Origin: Mesobacillus foraminis
Lineage (GTDB): Bacteria > Bacillota > Bacilli > Bacillales > Cytobacillaceae
Assembly: GCF_004340465.1 (NCBI RefSeq)
Contig: NZ_SLVV01000013.1
Span: forward strand, 115,525 to 179,524
DNA: 64,000 bases
Direction: 5' to 3'
This document shows positions 7,856 through 16,906 of this stretch, piece after piece. The notes under the pieces were generated by a model that had not been told where the DNA came from, made no database searches, and worked only from the letters and a program-made list of their open reading frames with translations. The translations under genes were made by a program, and so were the position numbers. Every line of letters begins with the position of its first letter. The first letter of the stretch is position 1.

Positions 7856-8883
7856 CTACAGTTTTGTCCCTTTTAACATTAGTTCATAGCCGTGTTGCTC
7901 CAATGCGTATTCTACTCCTTGTTGAAGGCTAGAGAAGGAAAGGAAATCATTCATATCTATTCCTGACAGTGTGATTGTTATTGCAAGCTCTTTGGACACT
8001 CCTACAACAAAACAATCTCCCCCAAGTAAACGAACCGCTTTTATTAATTTCTGTATTCCAAAAATAGTGTAATCATCAACACTAGATATTCCAGTTAAAT
8101 CGATAAGGAGATATTGAGCTTTGTTCCTGCTTAATTCAAAAAGAGCTCTTTGCATTAAATCAGACAGTCGGTCTTCATTAAATTTTCCAATTAGGGGTGT
8201 CACAAGTATCCCTTTTAAGACTGGAATTATCGGAAAAGATAGTTCCTGTACAAGTGAGGTCAGTTCCTCAGTCCTTTCGCTCACCTTTTGTTCCAATTCT
8301 TTGATGCTTTGTCGTTCTTTACGCCTGGCCAATTCATGAATATTCCTTGAGGGTGTAACATCTGAAGGAAATATCTCTATTTCATCATATTCGTTCCCGT
8401 TTAGCTGACTTTTAATGATTTTATACCATACATTTTGTCCAAAGAGACCTGTAAAAACGCCCGCCCAATGGCTTGGCAACAAAACACCTGCATGATCCCT
8501 GTTGGAGTCATTGAAAATACGGTGCTCCCAGCTATTAGTTAGCTGAACAACGGCTCTTTTTTCGCTAAACGAATAATCTGTGATAGTAACGTTTCCCCAA
8601 CCTGCATTTTATATATGTCAGAATACTCTTCAAGAAGCTGCTCAATATCAGTCCTTCCCTTATAATACGAACTGACTAGGTGTCCCATTCGGTATCCTGT
8701 CGCTTCATAAACTGTCTTTGATACATCACTGCCTGATACTTCTTCAATCGTCTTCAGGAACAGCTCTATTGCAGAATCCCAAAAAAGAAGAGCTGAAGCT
8801 CCATCAAAAGTAAAAAGCCCCTTTTCTTGGTCCCACACAAACTCATTCTTGTTTACTTTTACTTTAACGTTCGAATCCGCCAT
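7856..8883 (-). pseudogene. XylR_N/V4R-STAS sensor protein (RsbR-like), frameshifted
   Basis: Read as one gene, this encodes an N-terminal XylR_N-type region (FVWDQEKGLFTFDGASALLF), a V4R-type segment (YRMGHLVSSYY, then GWGNVTITDYSFSEKRAVVQ), a short coiled stretch (KELEQKVSERTEEL) and a C-terminal STAS domain with QYLLIDLTGISSVDD. Such proteins resemble RsbR-type stressosome sensors. The first frame runs into a stop near 8539. Dropping or adding a base in the AAAA run at 8607-8610 restores the conserved GWGNVTITDY and joins it to the second frame, so a single frameshift is present. It is either a real mutation or a homopolymer sequencing error. The start at 8883 follows GGAG. Confidence 0.75.
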
Positions 8884-9058
8884 TTTTACCCGCTCCATGA
8901 ATTTATAGATTTTTATTTTGATTTATCAGCTTCAATGGTTACAAATCCAATAACGCCAGCCGGTGCGGGTGCTACGTTTGTAATCTGTGCTAATGCAGCA
9001 TAAAGATTTTTTATAACATGTTGGAACCTGTATAATAGTTTGAAAATTACGCTTAAAA

Positions 9059-9634
9059 TTAATAAAGGTGGGGTGAGACATTGTAAGGACTCGATGAAAA
9101 CTCCGTGTCTGTCATATAAAATTCATGGCATTCAATGAGCTTAGCCTTTAGTTCCTCGGATACTCTTATAGCATCATACGCGCATACTGCAAGTATTTCC
9201 TCCCTGTTGATGATACTGTTCATCTCGTTTTCGAATTTTACCAAAGTTTGGCTGAGATCTTCTTGATATCCCCATTCAACATGCCCCCATATTCAGAACG
9301 GGATATCATTCTCATAATAAGGGTGAACAACTTTATAGAAGTAATCTAAAGTCGTGGGGGGATGTAATTGACCATTAACGCAGTAATAATCAAAGTTATT
9401 GACAAAATTCACCTTCATCAATTGTTCAGTTGAAAGGGTTATAGAAATTTCCTCGCGCAATTTAGAGTAAATTTTATCATTATCTATTAATATTATCTGG
9501 TCACCTTTTTCAATACCAGATATTATGTAATGAGCCGCATTGCTTAAGTATTGTTCTAAATCCTCGAAACAATAAAGTATATGTGCACTATTTTGTGGTT
9601 TATTGTTTAGGTTTGAAATAATAGTCATATACAT
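9059..9634 (-). pseudogene. MEDS-domain sensor protein interrupted by an in-frame stop
   Basis: Two pieces in the same frame, 9293-9634 and 9059-9292, form one MEDS (DcmR-type sensory) protein. The first half has HILYCFEDLEQYLSNAAHYI and GDQIILIDND. The second has WGHVEWGYQED immediately after the stop, then INREEILAVCAYDA, which is the family's usual C-terminal strand. A TGA at 9293-9295 falls where the family has a residue just before W-x-HVEW, so it is a nonsense mutation (for example CGA to TGA) and not a gene boundary. MEDS proteins often accompany sigma-factor or sporulation regulators. The next gene downstream on this strand is the frameshifted STAS sensor, so both signalling genes appear to have decayed together. 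Confidence 0.75.
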
Positions 9635-9769
9635 ACTCTCTTACTAAAAAAACAAATTTGGTTAACCTGATTCCTTATGATTTATAAAGGGTAGGGTGAT
9701 TATCTCGTTTTTTAATCGAAACCTCATACATCAAAAATAGAGTTCTCCAATGACAAAATGAACGCGCTA

Positions 9770-10125
9770 CGACCTGATCTCTTAATCGACCTTGGCATTT
9801 CGATGCCGGTCAATAGAACGGTATAATGTCGAATTTATTCCTCATGCTTTGATCCATTCCTGGGTGGCGTTGACCGAACAAAATCATTGTGAGTAAACAG
9901 AACTCCTTTTCCTAATTCATCTTGTTTGGTTTATGTATCCTGTATCCGGACATCGATTCAAAATCACGGACTTCCAAATCTTCTATATGGATCGCTACCA
10001 CTCTGACCGGCCATTTGCTAAGGCAAATCTAGTAAATCTCACCCTGTTACCAACCAATGTGGTAAACAATTTATCCATGAAACCTTGTAAAATCTGTTGC
10101 ATTAACACCTTTTTTCGATTCATAA
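9770..10125 (-). pseudogene. Decayed copy of the tyrosine recombinase found at 57453-58403
   Basis: Forward-strand DNA here aligns by eye with 57690-58053 inside the intact integrase. Shared stretches include TGATCCATTCCTGGGT (9850 and 57764), ATGCCGGTCAATAG against GTGCCGGTCGATTG, and CCAAATCTTCTATAT (9976 and 57890). The match continues less well through TTGCATTAACACC against CAGCATCAATGCC up to a CGATTCAT/CGGTTCAT end. The relic covers the middle of the catalytic domain including the region of the first catalytic arginine, but carries many substitutions and indels and no open frame. Confidence 0.75.
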
Positions 10126-10572
10126 CATTTACAGTGTCTAATATATTATATCAGATACCATTGTGCATCCATTATGACAAAGCACGTCAAAGCTTTTTTA
10201 ATCGTTTTTAGCTAATGTTTTCAATGTATTAATTAACCTCTATCAATAACTTTTTAGACAAGCAACAGATACACTTAGAATGTGATACTACAAGAACGAT
10301 AGCCCTCAGTGGCGCTTGCTTAATCTCCATTTACGATTTGGGTTCTGTGTGCTATCCTGCTTTATCAGTATCAATCAATCTTCCTACGAACTCGGTTCAG
10401 AGCAGTAGAAGTACTTCTAAAGAAACTAAGTAAGCTATCATATTGTTATAAAGAATAGGGGCTCCCTACACACTTTGTTGGTATAAGGAAGTTATTAAAA
10501 TCATGAATAAATTTACTATTTCACTTTAGTAATTTCAAATACACAAGAAAATTAGTGAATAGAAAAATAAAC
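10126..10572. other. Intergenic stretch, nothing recognised
   Basis: No coding sequence or element recognised; similarity to the integrase might continue weakly to about 10210. Confidence 0.35.
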
Positions 10573-10604
10573 AAGGCGAAAACTGATTAGTTTTCGCCTT
10601 TCTC
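10573..10604 (-). terminator. Terminator of the ROK kinase operon
   Basis: Perfect 12-base stem AAGGCGAAAACT/AGTTTTCGCCTT (10573-10584 with 10589-10600), 16 or so bases downstream of the kinase stop; it could work in both directions. Confidence 0.8.
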
Positions 10605-10619
10605 TTCTCAAAAAAATTA

Positions 10620-11603
10620 TCATTGAAATACATTCTTATTGAGGATCTTTTCTTTCGCCAGCCATGCTGCACCAATAACACCTGCATAATTGCCTAGTTT
10701 AGCAGTCACAATCTCGACACCTTGTGCCACTCTCGGAAAAGCAAATTGAACAAACTCCTCTCTAAGCGGTCGCAACAAGGTATACTCAGCTTTCGAAACC
10801 CCTCCTCCAATCACAATTGTTTCAGGATTTAAGCCATTCGCTAAATTTGAAAGAGACAATCCTAAATGAAAGGCCACTTGTTCGACGACTCGGTTAGCAA
10901 GTACATCGCCTTCCTTCGCCGCATCAAAGACGTGCTTGGCGGACAAGGTTTGATGTATCTGATATTGTCGTAAACAGCTACTCTCATCTGAAGAGACTAA
11001 TTCTTCTTTGGCCAAGCGAACAATTCCAGTAGCTGAAGCTACTGTTTCCAGACACCCTAATTTCCCGCAGTTACATGGTGCTCCGTTTTTCGGTACGGCT
11101 GTGATATGTCCAATTTCACCACCGGCTCCATTTACCCCATGTACAACCTCGCCATTAACGATAATTCCACCACCAACACCTGTTCCTAAAGTAACACAAA
11201 TTAAGTTTTTAGCCCCTTTGCCCGCACCTTTCCACATTTCACCGATTGCCGCTATATTTGCATCGTTGTCGACAACAACCGGCAGAGATGTTTCCCTCTC
11301 GAGAATCGTTTGTAATTGGAATTTTTCCCAGCCCAGGTTTACCGCCACTTCAACGGATCCGTCATCCTTGTTCACAGGGCCTGGCGCACCAACTCCGATT
11401 GCAACTAACTGATTTTTGGTTAGATTGAATTCTTTCAATCTTTCGTCAATAGATTTCGCAATGGATGCGGGTATGTGTTTGCCTTTATTACAAATGTCAG
11501 TATCGATCTCCCAACTACAAATAATGTCACCAGACAAACTGATAAATGCCATTTTAATCGTAGTGCCACCTATATCAACACCTACTAGCCATTTTTCTCC
11601 CAT
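10620..11603 (-). CDS. glcK: ROK-family glucokinase
   Basis: 327 residues, the usual size of Bacillus GlcK, which phosphorylates glucose to glucose 6-phosphate in the cytoplasm with ATP. The phosphate motif DIGGTTIK begins at Asp10. The catalytic stretch VVVDNDANIAA is near residue 113, and the ROK zinc motif with CNCGKLGCLE (three of the cysteines plus an upstream His in GGEIGHI) is around 165-187. It is the last gene of a unit with an IolE-like enzyme and a levoglucosan-dehydrogenase-like protein, separated from them by a hairpin. In this context it would phosphorylate glucose released by the pathway. The symbol is by family; the main glcK of the chromosome might lie elsewhere. Confidence 0.85.
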   Translation of the reverse strand: MGEKWLVGVDIGGTTIKMAFISLSGDIICSWEIDTDICNKGKHIPASIAKSIDERLKEFNLTKNQLVAIGVGAPGPVNKDDGSVEVAVNLGWEKFQLQTILERETSLPVVVDNDANIAAIGEMWKGAGKGAKNLICVTLGTGVGGGIIVNGEVVHGVNGAGGEIGHITAVPKNGAPCNCGKLGCLETVASATGIVRLAKEELVSSDESSCLRQYQIHQTLSAKHVFDAAKEGDVLANRVVEQVAFHLGLSLSNLANGLNPETIVIGGGVSKAEYTLLRPLREEFVQFAFPRVAQGVEIVTAKLGNYAGVIGAAWLAKEKILNKNVFQ

Positions 11604-11654
11604 AACGATTCACTCATTTCCTTCATGTTTTCCTGCTCCGAAAAGCGACACTTT

Positions 11655-11684
11655 ACAAAAGAGGCTCCTCAATTGAGAAGCCTC
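11655..11684 (-). terminator. Hairpin between dehydrogenase and glucokinase genes
   Basis: GAGGCTCCTCAATTGAGAAGCCTC (11661-11684), an interrupted palindrome with TTTTGT after it on the minus strand. It may be a partial terminator that lowers kinase expression relative to the upstream genes. Confidence 0.6.
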
Positions 11685-11748
11685 CTGTTGCAGTTTGAGA
11701 GATTTGTGTAGCTAGAGCCAACTAGGAGTAGGCATTCTGCTTCTCTCA

Positions 11749-12939
11749 TTATTTTACAGCTGCAGCTGTTTTTTCAAGATTGATCCATTGACCCTTTTCG
11801 GCTGATTCAAGAATCGCATCTGCAATTAATTCAATCTGGTAACCATCGTTGAAGTTAGGTGAGAATTCAGTATCCTCACTGATTGCTTTAAAGAAATCAT
11901 ATGTTTCAATGATCTTTGTTTCACCGTAACCAATACCGAGAGCAGGGATTGGCCATAGTCCTTCACCGTAAGGAGTAGCTGGTCCTGAGTAAACTGTTCT
12001 AAATCCTTTTGCATCACTTGGATCATCAGCGAAGCAAACTTGAAGCTCGTCACGGCGCTCATAGTTAAAGTATAAAGAACCTTTTTCACCATGAATTTCA
12101 AAAGTTAGGAAGTTGTTGCGGCCATGCGCATTACGTGTTGCTTCAATCGTTCCGATTGCACCAGTATCAAACTTAACCATCGTAATAAATTCATCATCCA
12201 CGTCTACAGCTGCTTTAGGTACATCGTCGCTTCCGGCCTTCACAGTACCTAACTTGTCGATGCCGCCCGTTTGAATGGGTCTTTCAGGAATCCATGTTTT
12301 TGTCATCGCATTTACATCTGTGATTTCACCAACAAGGTAACGAGCATAATCAACTACGTGTGTGCCAATATCACCTAGAGCACCTGACCCAGCGATTTTC
12401 TTTTGGAAACGCCATGATAATGGAGAGTTCGGGTCAGCTGACCAGTCTTGTAAGTACGTTCCACGGAAGCTCAGAACTTTACCAATTCTTCCTTCTTCAA
12501 TATATTTTTTCGCAAGCGCAACAGCTGGTGTTCTCCTGTAGTTAAAAGCGACCGCGTGTTTTACACCTGCTGCTTTTACTGCTTCCAACATTTCTTTCGC
12601 TTGTTCAGCACCTAATGCTAATGGCTTCTCACAGATAATATGCTTTCCAGCTTTTGCAGCTGCAATCGCAATCTCTGCGTGAGTATTATTTGGAGTTACG
12701 ATATCAATCACATCGATTTCTGGATTGTTAACAACTTCTCTCCAATCGGTAGCATAGTTGTCAAAGCCTAATCTTGCTGCCGCATCTTTAGCCAATCCTT
12801 CGTTAACGTCAACTACTGTATGGCGATGAGGAATGGCTGGTGCTGGCCAGAAAAACATTGGCATTCCTGCATATGCAAGTGAATGCGCCTTACCCATAAA
12901 TCCTCCACCAATCATACCTACGTTTAATTTTTTCATCAT
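11749..12939 (-). CDS. Gfo/Idh/MocA dehydrogenase, levoglucosan dehydrogenase (LgdA)-like
   Basis: 396 residues. The Rossmann motif GGGFMG is at 11-16, the family signature EKPL at 104-107 (Lys105 catalytic), and the GALGDIGTHVVD stretch carries the Asp/His catalytic pair. The sequence FRGTYLQDWSADPNSPLSWR and the block PYGEGLWPIPALGIGYGET agree with what I remember of levoglucosan dehydrogenase, which oxidises the C3 hydroxyl of 1,6-anhydroglucose with NAD. The start follows GGAGG with ATGATG; the first ATG is taken. It lies 61 bases after an IolE-like gene and before the glucokinase, so a path from an anhydro or glycosidic sugar via 3-keto intermediates to glucose is plausible. Other 3-dehydrogenating activities (inositol, glucoside) are possible. 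Confidence 0.82.
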   Translation of the reverse strand: MMKKLNVGMIGGGFMGKAHSLAYAGMPMFFWPAPAIPHRHTVVDVNEGLAKDAAARLGFDNYATDWREVVNNPEIDVIDIVTPNNTHAEIAIAAAKAGKHIICEKPLALGAEQAKEMLEAVKAAGVKHAVAFNYRRTPAVALAKKYIEEGRIGKVLSFRGTYLQDWSADPNSPLSWRFQKKIAGSGALGDIGTHVVDYARYLVGEITDVNAMTKTWIPERPIQTGGIDKLGTVKAGSDDVPKAAVDVDDEFITMVKFDTGAIGTIEATRNAHGRNNFLTFEIHGEKGSLYFNYERRDELQVCFADDPSDAKGFRTVYSGPATPYGEGLWPIPALGIGYGETKIIETYDFFKAISEDTEFSPNFNDGYQIELIADAILESAEKGQWINLEKTAAAVK

Positions 12940-13000
12940 AGTATCCTCCCACTTTTATCTTCTTTTTTTAAAAAATTTACTATTCTTAATAGATGAAACG

Positions 13001-13822
13001 TTATGCTTTTTTTACTTTATCGAATTGATTTAAATAGCTGCGGCTGATTTTAGCCCCGTGTTTCGGATCTGGGTAGCTGTCTAACTCAACCGTAATCCAG
13101 CCATCATAGTTCGCCTCTTCTAATGCTTTAACCATTTCATCAAATTTTTGATGGCCTTCACCTAATGGTAAAAAATCTCCATTGGCATAATCTTTGAAAT
13201 GCACATACTTGATACGATCCACATATTTTCTGATCACAGTCACGGGATCTCCACCGCCTGCTTCGATATGAGCTGTGTCTGGGCAAAGATTAATTTTTGT
13301 TAATGGCATTAATTTATCAAGTTGTTTAGGAGCCTGAACATTCGTTCCTAAATGAGGGTGATAACTTGCAACAAGATTATATTTTTCAGCAATTTCTACT
13401 ACTTTATTAAGCGCGTTACCAAGAGCCCTATAATCACTTTCAAGAATCCCGTTTGCACGTACTGCTCCTCCGCCGATTACTAGATGCTCTGCACCTACTT
13501 CGGATGCGAATGCCGCGACATTTTCTATTTTTATTAATTCTTCTTCTAAAATATCAGGGAAAATAAAGTTCCCGCCGGTATAAACACCAACCAAAGTTAA
13601 AGAATGCTCGTTCATCAATTTTAAGAACTCTTCTTTTTTTTCTTTGTATTCCATTAAGTTGCCATCGAAGAGTTCAAAGCCATCATAGCCAGCTTCAGAA
13701 ATATCCTTTAATGCCTCTTCTGTTGATCCGTAAGCAAGGTAGTAAGAATCCTTAACAGAAGTAACACCCGCTGGATGACCAACTACGCCGCCCCAAGTAT
13801 TTGTTTGATAACCTAATTTCAT
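13001..13822 (-). CDS. IolE/MocC-like sugar isomerase-epimerase-fold enzyme
   Basis: 273 residues in one xylose-isomerase-like TIM barrel. Start region MKLGYQTNTWGG, then AGYDGFELFDG. The metal-binding carboxylate and histidine positions can be followed as ASYHPHLG, NLCPDTAHIEAGG, VHFKDY and VELDSY. This resembles 2-keto-myo-inositol dehydratase (IolE) and the LgdB-type enzymes that eliminate or hydrate 3-keto sugars with a divalent metal. It is the first gene of the unit with the Gfo/Idh dehydrogenase and glucokinase and is preceded by three LacI-type operators. GGAGG stands before the ATG. The precise reaction (elimination, hydration or epimerisation) cannot be told from sequence. Confidence 0.85.
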   Translation of the reverse strand: MKLGYQTNTWGGVVGHPAGVTSVKDSYYLAYGSTEEALKDISEAGYDGFELFDGNLMEYKEKKEEFLKLMNEHSLTLVGVYTGGNFIFPDILEEELIKIENVAAFASEVGAEHLVIGGGAVRANGILESDYRALGNALNKVVEIAEKYNLVASYHPHLGTNVQAPKQLDKLMPLTKINLCPDTAHIEAGGGDPVTVIRKYVDRIKYVHFKDYANGDFLPLGEGHQKFDEMVKALEEANYDGWITVELDSYPDPKHGAKISRSYLNQFDKVKKA

Positions 13823-13899
13823 GTGATTACCTCCATATGTGTTGGATATAGTGTGCCATAATTCTCATAGAAAATATGAAGCAAACTCACCTCCAAGAT

Positions 13900-13913
13900 A
13901 GTAATCGATTACA
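13900..13913. promoter_or_regulatory. LacI-type operator (AGTAATCGATTACA)
   Basis: One mismatch to the regulon palindrome TGTAATCGATTACA; 78 bases before the IolE-like gene, first of three sites. Confidence 0.7.
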
Positions 13914-13996
13914 TTTTTCAATAAAAAATATTTTATGACTTTCAGATATAACAGTAATTTAAGTATCTTTTACGATACCTCATGCCACAAACTAAA

Positions 13997-14010
13997 TGTA
14001 ATCCATTACA
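13997..14010. promoter_or_regulatory. LacI-type operator (TGTAATCCATTACA)
   Basis: Regulon palindrome with one central change; second site upstream of the IolE-like/dehydrogenase/glucokinase unit. Confidence 0.7.
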
Positions 14011-14127
14011 TTTACTCTTACAGATGAACAGCTTGTTTCTAAGGATAAAATGATTCGTATCTCTTTATTTCAAGTAAAACAAACACCTGAAAAGAATGAC
14101 AGATTGTGTATCGCTTACATGAATAAT

Positions 14128-14141
14128 TGTAATCGATTACA
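14128..14141. promoter_or_regulatory. LacI-type operator (TGTAATCGATTACA)
   Basis: Perfect 14-base palindrome, third site; a weaker look-alike (TGTATCGCTTACA) sits just before it at about 14107-14119. The spacing of the three sites (97 and 131 bases) would allow looping. Confidence 0.75.
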
Positions 14142-14309
14142 CCCTAAAATGCAACCTCTAAATTTAGATTTTCTAAAATGAGACTAATTATTCACTAAAC
14201 TATCGCTAATGGGTCGTATGATCAAAAGGAAAAAATTTTTCTTATACTGTCCCCGTGAATAGATCGGCCTAATTGATTCAGTATGAACAACCATGTCTAA
14301 GGAATTAAC

Positions 14310-15110
14310 TTAGAGGCTCGCAACGGAGCCGCCATCTACTCGAAGGTTTACACCATTAACAAAAGAAGCCTTATTAGATGCAAGATAAATGACCGCAGAA
14401 GCGACTTCCTCGACGGTCCCTGGCCGTTTCACTTCAACATGAGGACGATTTTGCTTTAAAAACTCCTGAATTGCTTCCTCATAGCTTATATTCAGTTTCG
14501 CTGAGTTATCTTTTAACAAATTCTCCAGCATTGGTGTCATGATAAACGCTGGCGAAACCGTATTGACAAGGATCCCATCAGCAGCATAGGCCTTAGATAG
14601 GCTTTTTGTAAAATTAATCAGCGCCGCTTTGGAAGCATTATAATGAGGCATGAATGCGTCCGGTTGAATACCTGATTCAGATGAAATATTAATAATACGG
14701 CCTAATCCTGTTTTTTTCATATATGGAATCACAGCTTTTGTCACACGTACAGCTCCGAAAAGATTGACATCAAATAGATGTTGCCATTGGTCTATATCCA
14801 ATGATTCAAAGTGATCAAATCCACTGGCGATTCCCGCGTTATTAACGAGAATATCAATGGTCTTATAATAATCAACAGCAGTAGAAATAAGATGATCCAC
14901 ATCGGTTTGTTTCGTTAAGTCCGCTTGAACGGCAAGCACAGTTCCACCCATTTTTTCAATCTCAAGCGATGTTTCTTTCAAAGCCTCTTCACCACGTCCA
15001 CAAATAATAACGTTTGCACCTTCCTCCGCGAACGCTATCGCAATAGCCTTCCCGATACCTTTACTACCGCCGGTTACAAGTATGGTTTTATTTTTGAATT
15101 CTAGATTCAC
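14310..15110 (-). CDS. Short-chain dehydrogenase/reductase
   Basis: 266 residues, a classical SDR of the glucose/gluconate-dehydrogenase size. Motifs: TGGSKGIG (cofactor loop, residues 13-20), NNAGIA, the catalytic serine in INISSESG and the tyrosine-lysine pair in PHYNASKAA; the C-terminal NGVNLRVDGG closes the fold. The start is GTG after AAAGGATG. It follows the ABM gene in the same direction, with a hairpin between them, and belongs to the unit with the CsbX-like permease. A role as oxidoreductase of a keto-sugar or polyol is inferred from the context only. Confidence 0.85.
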   Translation of the reverse strand: MNLEFKNKTILVTGGSKGIGKAIAIAFAEEGANVIICGRGEEALKETSLEIEKMGGTVLAVQADLTKQTDVDHLISTAVDYYKTIDILVNNAGIASGFDHFESLDIDQWQHLFDVNLFGAVRVTKAVIPYMKKTGLGRIINISSESGIQPDAFMPHYNASKAALINFTKSLSKAYAADGILVNTVSPAFIMTPMLENLLKDNSAKLNISYEEAIQEFLKQNRPHVEVKRPGTVEEVASAVIYLASNKASFVNGVNLRVDGGSVASL

Positions 15111-15169
15111 TTTATATTCATCCTTTCTAAATTTTATGTGTCTATATTTCCTTTCAAAGTTCCACTTTC

Positions 15170-15218
15170 CATGAAAAAATAAGGATTAACCCGAGCCTTG
15201 GTAGGCTGAGATAATCCT
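15170..15218 (-). terminator. Hairpin/terminator between ABM and SDR genes
   Basis: AGGATTA (15182-15188) pairs with TAATCCT (15212-15218), with an inner AGCC/GGCT stem. On the minus strand a T-rich run follows (complement of 15173-15181), so read-through into the SDR gene may be limited. Confidence 0.65.
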
Positions 15219-15234
15219 GCATTTCATCACCTTA

Positions 15235-15528
15235 TTAATCTTTTACTGATGTCTCAAACAATTCTGCATAAATGGGTTCAGAAAGGAAAGTTTCAATTTC
15301 CTTTACGAATTTTTTAAAATGCGAGGTTTCCTCATGTTGTTGAATCGCTTGTACATCCTTCCATTTTTCCACAAAAATAAAGCTATTTGCTTCTTCCGGA
15401 TCCTCATAGTAATCATAACTAATATTTCCTGACTCGGCTTTAGAAGGTTTTGTTACAAGTCTGGCCTCTTCAAGAAATGCTTCGCGATACTGCGATTTTA
15501 TTTTAATGTATGCATGAATGATAATCAA
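15235..15528 (-). CDS. ABM-family small monooxygenase-like protein
   Basis: 97 residues, TTG start preceded by GGGGGA. A complete ABM domain: IIIHAYIKIKSQYREAFLEE, the GNISYDYYEDPEEANSFIFVEKW core and the ETSHFKKF helix. Dimeric members of this family act on quinols or small carbonyl compounds. Here it is embedded in a sugar unit between the MFS permease and the SDR, and a decayed second copy lies beside another TIM-barrel gene (20796-21016). This suggests the ABM protein serves the sugar pathway, perhaps as an isomerase of a reactive keto intermediate; the rhamnose mutarotase RhaM shares this fold. That last step is inference. Confidence 0.8.
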   Translation of the reverse strand: MIIIHAYIKIKSQYREAFLEEARLVTKPSKAESGNISYDYYEDPEEANSFIFVEKWKDVQAIQQHEETSHFKKFVKEIETFLSEPIYAELFETSVKD

Positions 15529-15570
15529 AGTTGATCCCCCTAACTTGTTCCTCTAGTCAAAATGTAATGG

Positions 15571-16851
15571 TTAACCTGCGTGTTTTTCTAGTATAATTCC
15601 TTTTTCATTTTGTTCCTCTTCTGATGGAAGCGTCATAAATTTCATTAAGTAAGCACCAAGGAAATACGTGCCTGCGAATATCCACATAACCCCTTCTGCA
15701 CCGATAATTCCAATAAATAACCCAACGATTGCCGGTGCGATAAAGTACGACATTCCTGCACCAAAGCTCACAATCGCCATCGCAGATCCTTTTTTCTCAG
15801 GTGCCAGCGCTGCCACCAAAGCAGAAAGTGGGACAAAACCACAGAGAACAATTCCCATGAAAATCCCAACAATATTCAAGACTAAGAAACTGCTCCCAAA
15901 AACCTGCGGCGTGTAAAGCATAACCAGAAACATGACCCCCATGCCGAAGCTGCCGAGCCATTGAATCGTTTTGCGCCAGCCTAACCATTTATCACTGATA
16001 TAAGGAATGATCAGGTTAAATATGATGTTTGCAAACCACATGGTTCCCCACATTTGCAGAAACTGTTCAGTGGTGAATCCGTATTTACCTGACAAATACA
16101 TCGGGAAAAAGATAGGCAGTGCACCGATACCTGTCGAATTAATTATCCGGACTACGCCGCCTATCGCAACTTTTGGTTGTTCGATACAAATCGTAAATCC
16201 ACTCATTAAGCTTTTTAATTTTTCCTTTGGATCTTTTGCTTGTTTTTTTATTCCTTCGTCTTTTACCACAATAATCCCAATAATTCCTCCAACTAAAACC
16301 CAAGCTATTGCACTCCACATTAACCCGATATATCCGATCTTTGGAAGCATGTAGGCTGGGAAATAACTGCCCACTACATAGAGACCGCCGCTCCAAGCTG
16401 CCCAAAACAATCCAACGGCCGTCGCCAAGATGCGATCGGGACTGCGATACGTAACCCACACTAAGAATGAATAGCAAAATAACGGATAACCCAAACCACG
16501 AATTCCATAAGTTGGTATCATAATGGCGTAATTATTTAGCTTTAAACCATATTCAATGAATAGTACCTGACCAAGCAACCAAGTTACAAGTCCGATTACC
16601 ATGACTTTCCTTGGTCCCCACATCTCAGTGAGGACACCTGAAAAGTAAGAGGCAATAGCCAATACGGCTCCATAAACAGCAAAAATTGTAGCAGATTGTT
16701 GAACGGTCAGACCCTTTTCGATAAGGTACGGAGACAACCATGCGTGTTCAAGACCGTCACCAGCCATAAAAATTAATGTTGCAACAAATCCCCAAACCAC
16801 TCCCACAGGAAGGCCGCCAAGAGTACGTTCCTGACCTAAAACCGTTTTCAT
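15571..16851 (-). CDS. MFS permease of the RbtT/DalT/CsbX polyol family
   Basis: 426 residues with twelve hydrophobic segments. The N-terminal GVVWGFVATLIFMAGDGLEHAWLSPYL and the loop GPRKVMVIGLVTWLLGQ (the family's D/G-x-x-G-R-K loop between helices 2 and 3) match the polyol permease subfamily that includes CsbX of Bacillus and the ribitol and arabitol permeases. It should import a sugar, polyol or anhydro-sugar by proton symport. The ATG at 16851 is chosen because AGAGGTG lies seven bases upstream; the frame continues three codons further. It is followed by the ABM gene and preceded by the TIM-barrel gene, all under operators at 19115-19342. The locus also has an ABC importer, so two uptake routes exist. 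Confidence 0.85.
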   Translation of the reverse strand: MKTVLGQERTLGGLPVGVVWGFVATLIFMAGDGLEHAWLSPYLIEKGLTVQQSATIFAVYGAVLAIASYFSGVLTEMWGPRKVMVIGLVTWLLGQVLFIEYGLKLNNYAIMIPTYGIRGLGYPLFCYSFLVWVTYRSPDRILATAVGLFWAAWSGGLYVVGSYFPAYMLPKIGYIGLMWSAIAWVLVGGIIGIIVVKDEGIKKQAKDPKEKLKSLMSGFTICIEQPKVAIGGVVRIINSTGIGALPIFFPMYLSGKYGFTTEQFLQMWGTMWFANIIFNLIIPYISDKWLGWRKTIQWLGSFGMGVMFLVMLYTPQVFGSSFLVLNIVGIFMGIVLCGFVPLSALVAALAPEKKGSAMAIVSFGAGMSYFIAPAIVGLFIGIIGAEGVMWIFAGTYFLGAYLMKFMTLPSEEEQNEKGIILEKHAG

Positions 16852-16906
16852 TTTCAACACCTCTATTTTATAATGTTGGGTGATTGAGAGGAAGATTAAT
16901 TCCTAC

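Noticed and set aside
9933..10211. 92-codon plus-strand open frame
   Set aside because: The DNA is explained by a decayed integrase copy on the opposite strand; no ribosome site precedes it.
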